Source: Posidonia oceanica
Taxonomy: Eukaryota; Streptophyta; Magnoliopsida; Alismatales; Posidoniaceae
Assembly (NCBI GenBank): GCA_037176725.1
Contig: JAZBRS010000013.1
Coordinates: forward strand, 10,977,001-11,041,000
Length of the DNA: 64,000 nt
Reading direction: 5' to 3'
Part shown: positions 20,106 through 31,789 of the stretch, piece after piece
Numbering within the stretch: position 1 is the stretch's first letter
Layout: each line of letters opens with the position of its first letter
Notes under the pieces: model-generated
What the model was told of the DNA's origin: nothing
What the model saw: only the letters and a program-made list of their open reading frames with translations
Databases searched by the model: none
Made by a program: the position numbers and the translations under genes

Positions 20106-21172
20106 CATACATGTCCTCTACTGCCTCATTGTATTTGCATTGCATTCATACATCTAGAATGCACGGTTTTCCAGACTGCATGGTTTCTGCAGGTTCTCCT
20201 TCTTTAAGCATTGGATGTTGCCTAGTCCTGCATCCAACATTGGACGCAGGTCATAGTTGCGTCCAACACTTACAGTTGGTTGAACATCATTTTAAAGCGC
20301 CGATTTTGTTTTGGCCGTCGTTTTCCGCATTTTATCGCTTCTGACACATGCTTTGACACCTATGCTTGTTGCCAGACCCATGTTTCCCGATTTTACGCCT
20401 TGCATCGCCTGCTTTCCCGTGGTTTTCCACATCAATTTTCTTTCCCCTTTGCATACGCTTGCATCGTGTGGTTTTCTCGTGGCTTTTTTCCGCTCTTGTT
20501 TTCTTTCCCTTTTGCATGTCGTACTTGCATTGCGTGGTTTTATCGGTATTTTGTTTTATCGCCTGCATTTGCATTAGGGTAGTGATGCTTATTGCCTGGA
20601 GTTCTCACGAACCAAGGTTCGCCCGGTTCGGAACACAGGCTACGCTGCTGAGCACATAAGTTGCACGTTTAATTTCCCATGCATGGCATTCAGGCATTTA
20701 GGCATTAAAGTATTCATAGCATGGCATAGCACTTATCGCCCCTTAGGCGTACAGTTAAAGGCAATCATTGCCGAAATTCTTGCAAATGCGAGCGTTAAGC
20801 CAAGAAAGACTGATTCCTCGGGTGTGTCAGGGGTGCCTAACACCTTTCCCGCACATAATAGGAGTGCTTACCCTTTCTTTGGACCCATAATGACCATTTT
20901 GCCCTCATCCTTGGCACGAGTCATACATTTTGCATTGCATTGCATCCACTTGCATGTTTTCTATGCTTTCCTCATCTTTCCGATAATAGACTAGGTGGCG
21001 ACTCTGTTTTTGTCTTATCTTCTTTGTTTTCTTCATGTTTTCCCGGTGTTTTTGAGTCGAGTTTTCTCCTTGGATTCACTATTGACTGCAGCTTCCCCCC
21101 TCTCTCACAACACGATCGCACACGAGCTATGGCAGCGCACGAGACCCACCGTGGCCGAGCGGGATGGTCACA
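20106..21172 (+). repeat. Plus-strand LTR fragment interrupted by element 1
   Basis: The right part matches the sense strand of the other LTRs: a hairpin region and GCCTGGAGTTCTCACGAACC near 20597, the conserved block at 20811-20880, then CTAGGTGGCGACTC and the end ...GGTCACA near 21172. It resembles the end of the solo LTR at 59445-62286. Its 5' part is cut off by element 1, so it is likely the older host of that insertion. A PBS-like AAAGTGATGGCGA follows at about 21186-21198. Confidence 0.6.
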
Positions 21173-22065
21173 CACTGGAAAACTAAAGTGATGGCGAAAC
21201 AAAGACAAAAGGCATGCAAACTCGAATGACATTTATCTACATAATCATCCACAGTGTAGAAATAAAGATTCTATGCTGAAAGAGGGGAAGACTTACCTAT
21301 TTTGATGGTTGATGTAGCTTCCTCGACGCCGATGGCTCTCTCCGGTTTGTAATGGCTCGGACGGTGACTGTGGTGGCTAGGTTGATTTGGCAAGGCTTCG
21401 GGAAGGCCAGGGCTAGCTCTGAGTCAGTCGAAGATGGGATAATTCGGGTGGTTTTCGCTGTGGGATTCAGAAAACATCCACAGGGAATTCAATTACCAGC
21501 CCTTCAAATGGAGGAAACCAAAATGTTTATATGGCTTGCTTGGCTTTGTAACGGCTGAAGTTGAAATGAAGAGGCACTGGACATGGTCGGGATTATGTTT
21601 TGGATGGAGGGAAAGATAGTCTTTGCACTTTAGAATCGATTGGAAGCCAGAATTAAAGAGCTACTGATGTAGAGGTGTTAAATGCATTGCTGTAAGGCGT
21701 TCTACGTAAAACGCAGGAAACTCAGCATTTTACGTAAGACATGAGATATCCAGCATTCTACGTAAGATGCTGGATACTCCAGCGTTCAACGACCTTGAGT
21801 TGGTTTTGGGCTTTTTTTGGTTGGGCTTGGGCTTGAATTTGGACAAGGCTTATGTTTAGGCTAGGTTTTGGGACAAGGCTTGGTTTTGGATTAGGCTTGG
21901 GTTTTAGGCTTGGTTTGGGATTGATGGGGGCTTAGGCTTGGGTTTTGGTGTGGTTTTGGACAAGGCTTGGGTTTGGGCTTAGTGAATAGGTGGGAGTCGC
22001 CACGACCGAGCACATTACTTAGGAGAAAAACGCCGACGAAGGACTGCAAAATCGGGGTGTCTACA
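21173..22065 (-). repeat. Probable LTR fragment, minus orientation
   Basis: The right edge reads GGGGTGTCTACA at 22065, which on the minus strand is a typical LTR start (TGTAGACACCCC). Immediately right of it an unrelated plus-strand integrase remnant begins. The stretch contains GGAGTCGCCAC near 21990 and many TTGGGCTTGG words at 21800-21980. There is no coding potential. The left end is not defined. Confidence 0.4.
21702..21774. repeat. TACGTAA-centred inverted repeats
   Basis: Three copies of a TACGTAA-containing word lie within 70 bp. The third (21750-21773) is a near-perfect palindrome, with arms CCAGCAT and ATGCTGG around a TACGTA core. TTACGTAA is a bZIP-type core, but no function is shown. 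Confidence 0.45.
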
Positions 22066-22072
22066 CTACCAA

Positions 22073-22292
22073 AAGAAAGTAATCGAACGCAAGTTTAATA
22101 TTGGTGATCTAGTACTCAAGGAGGTGCTGCCTTACAATAAGCCCCATCCAAAGGGAAAGCTAAAGCCAAACTGGGAGGGACCTTATATAGTGGTTGCTGC
22201 ATATCCAAAGAATGCTTATCAATTGTCCCAAAATGGGGGCAAATCTCCCTGACCCCTGGAATGCAATGCACCTGAAAAGGTACTACCCTTGA
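22073..22292 (+). pseudogene. Integrase C-terminal remnant of element 3
   Basis: The plus strand reads FNIGDLVLKEV, then PHPKGKLKPNWEGPYIVV, then YQLSQNGGK. After a one-base frame change it reads DPWNAMHLKRYYP and a stop at 22290-22292. This is the chromo-like C-terminal tail of Ty3/gypsy integrase and the usual end of pol. It lacks everything upstream, being cut at 22066 by the LTR-like fragment. It shows that a plus-strand element ends here, consistent with the PPT and LTR at 24321-24335. Confidence 0.75.
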
Positions 22293-24320
22293 TCAGCAAG
22301 CCTGTACTAATAAAAGACCTAGGACCTAACATTGAGCTGGAAGGGGGTGCCATTCCCGAAGCCTAAAAGGAACTGAGCAACTAGGGTAACCTCAACTTTG
22401 TCCTGTCTGCACATACACTTGCACGGGGAGGTAAGAGAAAGGCGGGCTTGAAGCTAAGGCATATCATAAATTCCGCTTGCTTTAAATAGCACTGCATCCT
22501 AGCGTAAATCCGAGAGGGTGGTGATGGATGAGTGCACCTAACTCAACCTTGAAAGCGCCTAAAAGAGGGGAGTGCATGAAAATGTGGGTACACCGTCATA
22601 GCATAAGCCTGGAAAGCAGTGATGGGCGGGTACTCAAAATGGGGTGAGACAACAGACGCTTAGTAAGTGTGCCGTCATAGCATAAGCCCGGAAGGCAGTG
22701 ATGGGCGGGCACTTACAGGAAATAACAAGAGAGGGGAACCCTAAAAGAAAAAAAGCAAAAAAGAAAGAAAAGAAAGCAAAGAAAAGCCAAAAGAAAAGAA
22801 AAGAAACCACGGGGAATATTAAAAGCGCACTAGGACCAAACCTGTCAAGCGGAACCTAAAAGCTCAAGCTGATGCCGAGAGCTTGCTGTACTTCAAACCT
22901 CCCCCATCCTATCTCACTCACAGGCAAAGGGCAGGGAATCCTAAAAGTTCAAGGACTGAGTAAATAAAGGAGACAATAATCAACTAAGGCTAGTACGGGG
23001 TCCTAAGTTCTCAAAAGACCAAGCATGATAGAAGGGAAGGCCCTCTCACCTTGGATAATGTGAGGTAATAATGCCAGATCTTAAGAGGGAAAGGTGGTGG
23101 CCACACTCATCAAAAAAAATGAAAAAAAAAAGAAAGAAAATCCAAAAAAAAATCAATCAAAAAAACAAAAAAAATCCAAAAACCCAAAAATCCAAAAAAA
23201 TTGGAAAATCCCAAAAATCAGAAAATCCAGAAAAAATCCAAAAATTAGAAAAACTCAAAAAAATTAGAAAATCCAAGAAAAGGATCTAAAAAGAAGTACC
23301 ATCCACCCTACATACAAGTGAAAACTCAGTAGGTAGGGAAAATTGGAATTAGTCTGGCCGGTGATGCAACAATCGATTCACTCGGATTTAGAGATAGTGT
23401 CCTACTCAAGTGTGTCTCACGACTTGGGTGCGTTTTCTCAACAAAGACATTACTTATGCAATAATCTTTAGAGCATCTACGGATGACTCACAGACACAAC
23501 CACTTTGACCAAAAGGCAAAATATCGGTTTGGTAGGTGAAAGGTTCACTCCCTCACCTGCTTCTTTATTCATAGAACCTCTTTACTTGCCAAATCGAGTT
23601 GTGGGACGACGGTCCTTTCTTGAGAGTACTGGTCACACTCGAGTACAGAAAACACTTGACCACAATAAATTGCATTCATTCATTTTGCATATGTCCATAT
23701 AGTTTGGGACCAACCGTACCCCGTCGGCCTAACCTAGCATATGGACCATTCAATGCATTGTGTGTTGACCTTGCATTATCAATGTTTGCTTGAATCATGC
23801 ATCCATGCATTTATTTCTCATATCATTGGAAGTGGAGCACGAATGGAGCAATTGTTCTTCAAGAGTGTTAGAAACCCTTAGAATATGTGATCCTCTCAAA
23901 ACCAACCAATTCCTACCTATCTTTTTATCTACTCCAATCTGAGTAAAATCTCAAACATGATGCCAAAAATTCTTCCTTTCGATCGGCGATAGGATAAAAT
24001 CCCCATGATCTCCTCCTTAGTTTCTGCCCCATTGAAGTACATCTTTACATGGTTGATATGGTCTTGACACCGGCTGTGACAAAAGGCTCCGAAACCGGCT
24101 TGACCCCTCCATGCCTGAGCCTTCAATATGATGGCAATTAATTGAATCACTCGGCTGTGTGACAATCTCCCGAAACCGAGTTTGTTCACCCTTTCTTTTT
24201 TGTTTTCTTTAGTTAGTTACCCCTAGTGGTAAATTGTTTGAGACGGAGCTCCCCTCTTCAGGAAATGCTCAACGGGACATCATTCTTACCTTGGAGCCGA
24301 TCTTGTTCCAAGATCAACTC
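22293..24320 (+). other. 3' noncoding region of element 3
   Basis: No credible ORF is present. A duplicated segment (CCGTCATAGCATAAGCC and downstream bases) occurs near 22610-22655 and 22671-22712. An A-rich run with AAAAATCC words spans 23105-23290. Unlike elements 1, 2 and 4 I see no GATA-type hairpin array, so element 3 is a different family. Confidence 0.5.
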
Positions 24321-24334
24321 CAAGGAGGGGCATC
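24321..24334 (+). other. Polypurine tract of element 3
   Basis: CAAGGAGGGGCATC lies directly before the LTR start TGTAGATATC at 24335. It has the same GGGGCATC ending as the PPTs of elements 1, 2 and 4. Confidence 0.65.
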
Positions 24335-24852
24335 TGTAGATATCTCATTTTTGCATTTCCCAGAATTCATTAAGGATAGGAACCCGTGAGGCGCCCTAAA
24401 TCACATGACTAAGGACTAATAACACATTTTCCAGTTTTTCTGTGATTTAATTAAAAACATCACTAGATTTTCCTTAATTCAAGGTCATTAGCTGTGGCAG
24501 AGCTGACACACTCAAACCAGTGGCAAGTTTGAGTACCTTGAACATCTTTTTTCAGTTTAAGTCCATTAGCTGTGACAGAGCTAACACTCTTATTCTACAC
24601 AAACTAGTGGCAAGTTTGAGTCCCCTTTAACCTTATTTGGTGAGAGTTTATTAGTTGTGGCAGAGCTAATGCTCTCATTGCATTCAAATCAATGGCAGAT
24701 TTGAGTTTCTTAATGTTAAAGAAGATGTTTTTATGATTTCATGGAACTTCTGAAGTTTTTCCGGGTTTTTAGCATGTTTCTTTAGATTAATATAAAAGAC
24801 AGGGTTGAAAACGCAAAAAGGACATACCTGGTGCCGCTTTATAAGGCGACAA

Positions 24853-24915
24853 CACTAGTCGCCTTTCAGAGAGACGACTAGATTTGTCGCCGTAAAGACA
24901 GGCGACGACAGGCCT
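24853..24915. repeat. GTCGCC/GGCGAC hairpin cluster in LTR 3
   Basis: The arms GGCGAC and GTCGCC flank seven bases at about 24853-24872. More GACGAC, GTCGCC and GGCGAC words follow within 50 bp. The same arm pair is tandemly repeated in the solo LTR at 59729-59850. Confidence 0.5.
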
Positions 24916-25367
24916 ACCTCTCTCTCGACAGATTCTTATCATCCTGGGTAATTATATAATATATGGGACTTATGTAACAACATTTTTTCCACGACTTAAT
25001 ATTATTTCTACGATTTTTCTATGAACATAAATATATGATGTAGCATATATCATATCATTTAATTAGGAAAAGTCCTAGGAAATGGATGATGATCTTTATT
25101 TGGCTTAAGATAATATTTTGAATTAATTATCTTCTTTTAAATGTGTATATCATATATCTTTAATTCAAAAATCGATTTCAAAATCAAAGATAAAAATCTA
25201 GGTTGTTCTAGCAGTTATGAGCTTGGACCAGGTCATAGGATAAGACCCTTAGGCTCGTGGCTAATCAGTTAGGATTTTATTTTTGAAAAATAAAGATCTT
25301 TGTGTCTAGGTGCCACATGCACCGGCAACTAGCTGACATGGCATTTGTTGTTATCAGTTGCGCTATC

Positions 25368-25388
25368 TAGCACGACTTTGTCGTGCTA
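25368..25388. repeat. Perfect 9-bp hairpin
   Basis: The arms TAGCACGAC and GTCGTGCTA flank a TTT loop. It lies upstream of the TATA-like box of LTR 3. Confidence 0.6.
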
Positions 25389-25600
25389 TGATCTCAGCAG
25401 GCAGGCGCCATTTCAAGCGGTGACTAACTAACGTGGACAATTCCGTTGCCTGAGCAGCGGACTTCCTCGTCATTTCCACATTATTAAAATAGGATATTTA
25501 GGCCTATCGCCTGTCCTTTCGGCGACTTCGATAAATATCTATTTTAATTTAAAATCTGTCTCTAGAAAATTCCTAGATCCTATCTACCCGAGCCCCATAA

Positions 25601-25610
25601 CTCTATAAAC
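25601..25610 (+). promoter_or_regulatory. TATA-like box of LTR 3
   Basis: CTCTATAAAC lies in otherwise mixed sequence, with a transcript-like leader (CAAAACCCTAAGAG, ATCCCCGAG) some 120-150 bp downstream. It is the best TATA candidate in this LTR. No transcript evidence is available. Confidence 0.4.
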
Positions 25611-26165
25611 GGACCCCGAGAGCTACTACGCGTGTGGAGGCACTTTGAAGAGTTAAGATATTTTTCTGAGTATTAGGAGCTATTTTCTAGATTGAGAGAG
25701 AGAGATTCCTAGCCTCTACTCTATCAAAACCCTAAGAGAAACCTTTGATCCCCGAGATCTTCCTCAAACCAGAGCTCCGTCCATGCCTCTGCTTCCTCAC
25801 TCCATGCCATTAGAGCACGGGGGTGAATGGAGTATTTCTTCCAATCTACTTTTTTATTTCATTATTGCATTCCTTAAATAGGACCCATAGCATATGCATG
25901 CGGGGAACCACCCCTGGTTAGTATTAGATTTATTTGTTTATATTATTCTCTACTTTTTCTGTTATTATTTACTACACCCGGGCTTAGCTAGATCTTTTTA
26001 TTTGTTTTGAAGGAAAGGAACACACTCACATAGCACGAGGACGCCGCTGGATGACATCTTGCTGTTGATCCAGTGAGCCGACGACCAACATCATCAATCG
26101 CATCTCCCCCAGGTGTCTTGTTAGCCAGCTTTTGCAAATCAACGAGTGGTGATCACAACAAGTAG

Positions 26166-26391
26166 ACAACGTCGTGGAAGCGTCGACTTCAACCATCATT
26201 CATCCAACACACCCCAAAATCCACATCCAAAGCTGCCAAGCTACATCCAATGTCTCTGCTACCAACGCACAACCAAAGGCTATACTATGCAAAGCTGAGG
26301 CCTCATCCCGAACCAAGTAGTGAGAATGAGAGCCACCAACCACAACTCGAAATGGTATTGCTCGAGGATCGAGAACTCCTGAATCAGGAAG
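26166..26391 (+). other. Left half of an open frame interrupted by element 2
   Basis: The frame is open from after a TAG at 26163-26165 to the target duplication and, across the insertion, continues in register at 51030-51262. Its translation is Gln/Ser/Leu-rich and I recognise no domain. It may be a chance frame or part of the 3' region of element 4. It helps show that the two flanks were once joined. Confidence 0.3.
26387..26391. repeat. Target site duplication GGAAG, left copy
   Basis: These five bases directly precede the LTR start TGTGATCG. The same five bases directly follow the right LTR at 51025-51029. Confidence 0.9.
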
Positions 26392-27565
26392 TGTGATCGT
26401 CCGCCGCTCGACCCACGGCAGGTTTCGCAACGCTGCCATAGCTCACGATGCGATCGTGCCGTGAGAGAGGGTGGGATGCCATGGTCAGCAGTGAATCCAA
26501 GGAGAAATTTGACTCAAAAACACCGAGAAAACGTGAATAAAATAAAGATAAGACAAAAGGGAGTCGTCACCTAGTCTATTATCGGGAAGATGAGGAAAAC
26601 CAAGGAAAAGCATAGAAAACAAGCAAATGAATGCAATGCTATGCGAAATGTATGACTCGTGCCAAGGATGAGGGCAAAATGGTCATTGCGGGTCCAAAAA
26701 AAAGGGTAAGGACTCCTGTTACGTGCGGGGAAGGTGTTAGGCACCCCCGACACGCCCGGAATCGGTCTTTCTTGGCTATTTTCGCTCGCATTTACAGGAT
26801 CATTGGCAATGATTGCCTAACTACACGTCCAAGGGACGAGGAATGCTATGCCATGCTATGCTTGCTAAAATGTGTGCCTAAATGCCTAAATGCTTGAATG
26901 CCATGCATGGGAATTAAACGTGTAGCCTATGTGCTCAGCAGCGTTGCCCGTGTTTCGAACAGGGCGAACCCTGGTTCATGAGAACTCCAGGCAGTAAGCA
27001 TCACTGTCATAATGCAAATGCAGGCGATAAAACAAAACGCCGATAAAACCACGCAATGCAAGTGTACGACATGCAAAGGGGAAAGGAAAAAGGGGCAGAA
27101 AAGCCAAGTAAAACCATGCAATGCAAGTGTGAAACAAGCAAAGGGGAAAGAAAACAAGGGCGAAAAGTCCTAATCTACATGCACGAGAAAACAGGGTGGG
27201 GAAACAATGCATGCAGTGCAAGTGGCAGGCAATAAGTGGTATGTAGTGATTCAGATGGATTTATCTTGAAGATCTCAGGCCTGATCTGAAATAACTTTGG
27301 TTAGAATGAAAGATCATACAATCAGGAAGACCTGGATAGTTAGATCGTGAAGATCCAACGGTCCGATTAAAAGTTATTCAGGTTTCAAGTCAGATGGCTC
27401 AAGGGCCAGAAAAAGTGATCTAAGTGGGAGCCTAAGTGTAACTTACCCCTATGTGTGTGCAATGCAGGGTGTCCTACATGCAATGAGGGTAACAACGCTC
27501 AAACAAGTGAGAGAGTGCAGTATGCAATGATATAGGGATGCTATGCATGTAAAGATGTAAAGACA

Positions 27566-27900
27566 GAGACCTAGGTGCAATTATAGAGAACTATAGGGGC
27601 CTAAGTGCAATTAGAATAAATGTAGGGGCCTAAGTGCAATTAGAGGAAATGCAGGGGCCTACAGGCAATTAAAGGAAATGCAGGGGCCTAAGTGCAATTA
27701 GAGGAAAATGCAGGGGCCTACATGCAATTAGAGGAAATGCAGGGGCCTACTTGCAATTAGAGGAAATGTAGGGGCCTACATGCAAATAAAGGAAATGTAG
27801 GGGCCTAAGTGCAATTAGAATAAATGCAAGGGCCTAAGTGCAATTAGAGGAAAATGCAGGGGCCTACATGCAATTAGAGGAAATGCAGGGGCCTATATGC
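27566..27900. repeat. 29-bp minisatellite, about 11 units, in 3' LTR
   Basis: The unit is GGGGCCTAAGTGCAATTAGA plus a GGAAATGCA-type ending. The partner LTR has about six units at 47460-47660. The unit number has therefore changed since insertion. Confidence 0.8.
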
Positions 27901-28199
27901 AAAAACAAGGCAAAATGCAATGCAACAGGACAAATGCATGCTGAAATGTAGATGCAGCAAGGTATGGAGCCAACAGGGGCCAAATGCAGCATTAAGTAAA
28001 AGCAGGCATGCAATAAAGCAATAAAAGGACCTACATGTAATTTTAAAAAACATGCAGGGCTTGAATGCAATGCAAAAGGAACAGGTAGGCAGACAACAGT
28101 TGGATTTTAGCATTAACATGTGATTAGACCTAATTGTTGGGTTTTATTGTAAAGTAGGATACAAGCATGCTGAAATTAGGCATAAGAACCTATATGCAA

Positions 28200-29150
28200 T
28201 TTTAGGAACATGGAGGACATTTAAGCAATGCAATATGGTTTAGAATATGATTTAAATGAATGATTCAAAGCAATATGGACTGATATGCAATTAACACAAG
28301 TTTCTGGGTTTTTCTGGAATGCAATAAGGTTTAAATGCAGAATTAAATGAATGATAAACAATAGATGGACTTAAATGTAATTACAATATTTTTTTGGGTT
28401 TTTCTGCAATGCAATAAGATAAAGAACCATATTTGAATGACATGATGAATGCTTTGAGGACTTAGATGCAATTACAGCATTTTTCTGGATTTTTTTGCAA
28501 TGCAATAAGGTTAAAATGCAGAATTAAGTGAATGATAAACAGTAGATGGACTGATATGCAATTACAACATATTTTTGGGTTTTTCTGCAATGCAATAAGG
28601 TTTGAAATCACATTTAAATCTCATGATATCAAGTGAACTGGACCTAAATGCAATTAATTAAACAAGCAGACATTTAATGCAATGCAGTATGATTACAAAT
28701 GCAAATTAAATGACTTTTAAGCAACTGATGGACTAAAATGCAAAATAAATAAGCCAGAGGGCATAAGTGCAATGCAGCAAAGTTAAATAAAACATAATTT
28801 AAATAACTTGAATTAAACCTGGATTGAAATGTAAATATGAAAACCTACAACATTTTAATTCAATGCAATATAGTTTTAATTTCAGATTAAATGATTTTTC
28901 TCAATTGAAAATGGACTGGAAAGTAAATAAACAAAACCAGAGGACCTAATTGCAAGGCAGTAATGTTTAAAATAGAAATTAAATAACTTCAATTGAAAGC
29001 TGGACTAGAAAGTAAATAAAATAACTCGCAGAACTTTAATTCAATGCAATATAGTTTAAATGTGGAATTAAATGATTTATAAACCAACACAGGACCGCAA
29101 AGTAAATAAAGTAAAGCTCTGGACTTAATTTCAATGTATGAATCAAACTA
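28200..29150. other. AT-rich LTR segment with TGCAATGCAATA words
   Basis: A run of diverged repeats with TGCAATGCAATA and TGGACT words spaced roughly 50-110 bp apart fills this stretch. It has no ORF of interest. The matching stretch in the other LTR is 47950-48920. Confidence 0.5.
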
Positions 29151-30839
29151 AAAAATAAAACCTAAATTAATGCTATAGTATGAACAGTGCTGCCTGACAC
29201 TGCAGCACCTTCGCCGAGGAAGAAGAGGCTGTTGCGGCGGCGAGCGGTGGCAGCTAGCCGGTCAGAGGTTCCTGGAAGCTAGAGGCAGTGCGTCCGGTGG
29301 CTCCGGCGGTCTCAGCGGCTCGAGGCAGTGTCCGGAGTGCTCTGCCGACCAAGGTGGACTTCTGCAGAGGAGGTCGGAGGCGGAGCTGGTGCTAGAGGCT
29401 GCGGTGGAGCTCGGGTGGGGCTGGATCATGTTCCTGGAGGTCCGGTGAAGCTCGAGGGAAGGTCTGGAGGCTGGAGCTGGCCAGGAGCGCTCTGTCGATG
29501 TCGGCGCAGAAGTCCGACGATTTACAGAGGAGGAGCAGGTACAGGAAGCCTCGTCGATGGTCGCGAGGGGCTGGAGCAGGTCTCTGGTGCTCCAGTAGAG
29601 CTTGGGGGAGGTTCCGGAGGAACGGCAGAGGTCCAGAGCGCTTGGCGTGCAGCGATGGCAGACGGAGCTCACTGGGGAAGAAAACTGTAGCGGCGGAGGC
29701 GATAACGGGCTACAAGACTCTAAACCTAGCTCTACCTATCTAGAAAGCAAGATTGACATGCATAGAGTTTAAATATTTGGTCTGTTACCTGTCACGATTG
29801 CCGGAGCGTGCTGTCGACCTCAAGTGGGTTCGACAGTCTGACGAGAGGTTGCGATGGCGCTGCGGAGGACGACGGTGGCGCACGGCGATCGGAGGCAGTT
29901 CCTGGTGTCGCGAGGAAGGTGTGGAGCTGCTCAGAAGTTGGTTTCGCTGCACTAGAAGGAAATCCAGATTTTGGGTCGCTCATTGATTTTTTCTAGCTCT
30001 CTTCTACTGTGTGGCTCTCTGGGTGTTTTGGGATCGCTCTCTGGGATTGTGGAGGCGCAAGGAAGAGGATGGTGGGTCATGCGTGAGTCTTAGATGGCTG
30101 CTCTGGTTGCAGATGGGTGCTGGAAGGTGGGTGGAGTTGTTGCAGTGGGTTCTGGGTGGTTCTAGAGGCTCTGGAAATGCGTGGGAAATCTGGAGGTGCG
30201 TGAGGATTCTCTGGGGCGTTCCGGATGTCTCAATTGTGGAAAAAAACTAGGAGAGAATGGGTTCTGGGAGTCCTATGGGTGTTAGGGAAGGTTGGGTCCT
30301 GGTCCTTGGCCACAGAGGTGGCAGGGTATGGGGGAGTGGTGGCAGGCCGGTCGTGGTGTGATGGAGGTCGTTGGTGGTTGTCAGGGAGGAGTGGTGGATG
30401 TCATGGGTGATGGCAGGTTGTGGTTTGAAAATGGAGGGAAAGGAGTAAAGGGAAGGAAGGAGGCCGTGGGCTGGCTGTGGAAAAGAGAAAAGAAGGGAGA
30501 AGGAAGGGAGAAGGGCCGGGCCGGAGGTAGAAAAAAGAAAAAGGAAAAAAGGAGGAGGAGGGGAAAGATGGGCTGGGCCTGGCCTATGGAGGAAGAAGAA
30601 AAAAGAAAAAAAATGAGTTGGTGGCTGTGGACTGGTCTTGTGGAGGAAGAAGAAAAAAGAAAATAAAGGAGGTGGAGAAGTTGGTGGGTTGGGCTAAATT
30701 GGTTTAAAAGAAAGAGAAAGAAAAGAAAGAGGAGAAGAAGAAAGAAAAGGAAAGGAAAGAAAGAAAGGAAGGAAGAAAGAAAGAAAGAAAGGAAAATGGA
30801 ATAGGGAGAAGGAAAGGGGGCTTGGGCTTGGCTTTGGTT

Positions 30840-31300
30840 TTGTGACCTAGTGCTTTTCTAAGGTTTTGATGGGTGTGACCTAGTGCTTTTCTTGGGTTTA
30901 GATAGGTGTGACCTAGGGTTTTTCTAAGATTTTGGGTTTAGGTTTTTACTTAGGTTTTCTAGGATTTGACCTAGGGTTTAACTTAGGGTTTTGTGAGTGT
31001 AAACCTAGGGTTTATGATCCTAGGGTTTTGATGGGAGATTCCGAGGGTTTTTGTGAGTGTAACCTAGGGTTTATGTGAGGGGTTTGACCTAGGGTTTTGT
31101 TCTAGGGTTTTGATGGGTTTTAACCTAGGTTTTCTAGGGTTTAGGGTTTAGGGTTTAGGTTTCTACCTAGGTTTTCTAGGGTTTAGTTATCTACCTAGGT
31201 TTTCTTGGGTTTAATTTGGGGTTTTCTAGGTTTTTGACCTCGATTTCTTGCAATGATTCCTAATGTTTTTAGAGTAGGTTTTCTAGGTTCTCTAGGTTTT
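30840..31300. repeat. Telomere-like TTTAGGG-rich tract in 3' LTR
   Basis: It has many CTAGGGTTT words and a short perfect run of TTTAGGG units near 31138-31160. The copy in the other LTR lies at 50460-50880. These are degenerate relatives of the plant telomere repeat, within a mobile element. Confidence 0.65.
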
Positions 31301-31399
31301 AAGTTTTAATTTTCTGGTTTTTTTTGTGTGGGGGTTTTCTAAGTCATTCCACCAAAGAGAGAGAGCCACTAAACAGGGGTCAAAAGTGGGTTGTCAACA

Positions 31400-31412
31400 G
31401 ATGCCCCTCCCT
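31400..31412 (-). other. Polypurine tract of element 2
   Basis: The sense strand has AGGGAGGGGCATC immediately before the 3' LTR start TGTTGACA. It differs from the element 1 PPT by one base. Confidence 0.8.
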
Positions 31413-31789
31413 GAACGATGTCAAGGGGACGGAGGCCGCTGCTCAGGGTTGGCAAGACACCCCACCTGACTGGCGAGAGCCTGGCACTATTGGCGTGAGT
31501 CACTCATTCGTTGGATGTACCGAAAATCATGACCCAATGCCGAAATGTGAATGCAAAATGCAGATGCAATGCAATGCTGATGATACAATGTTGTTGCTAA
31601 AATAGACCTACTCTGATGTTTGCCGTGCTGAACTCCAATGGGAGATGCGGGCGATGCATGCAGATATGATGCGAGATTTGACCTTGTTGAGGAAAACATG
31701 CGATGATTATGTGTATGTGATGCTGACGCTGCTATCGAGTATGTGTTGCTGGTACTGCTATCTAACACGCAATGCTGATGTAATGAATT

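Larger units (their letters stand above)
24335..26160 (+). repeat. LTR of element 3 (3' end uncertain)
   Basis: It starts TGTAGATATC after a PPT. It contains GTCGCC/GGCGAC hairpins (24853-24915), a perfect short hairpin at 25368-25388, a TATA-like box near 25601 and a leader-like stretch after it. The right end is not marked by a clear ...CA plus target duplication; I place it near 26160, where an open frame begins. It shares little sequence with the LTRs of elements 1 and 2. Confidence 0.5.
26392..31399 (-). repeat. 3' LTR of element 2, 5008 bp
   Basis: On the plus strand it starts TGTGATCG after the GGAAG duplication and ends TTGTCAACA beside the PPT. It matches 46349-51024 throughout. It is longer than its partner mainly through extra minisatellite units (27566-27900), a ~107-bp block near 30160-30270 bounded by GGGTTCTGGG, and a ~48-bp block near 27307-27355. 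It contains a GC-rich island at about 29200-30400, a purine run at 30470-30800 and a TTTAGGG-rich stretch at 30840-31300. Confidence 0.88.

Noticed and set aside
29262..30666. GC-rich ORFs in the element 2 LTR that look gene-like by GC content
   Set aside because: They occur in both LTRs with changing frames and low-complexity content; a GC-rich LTR island explains them.
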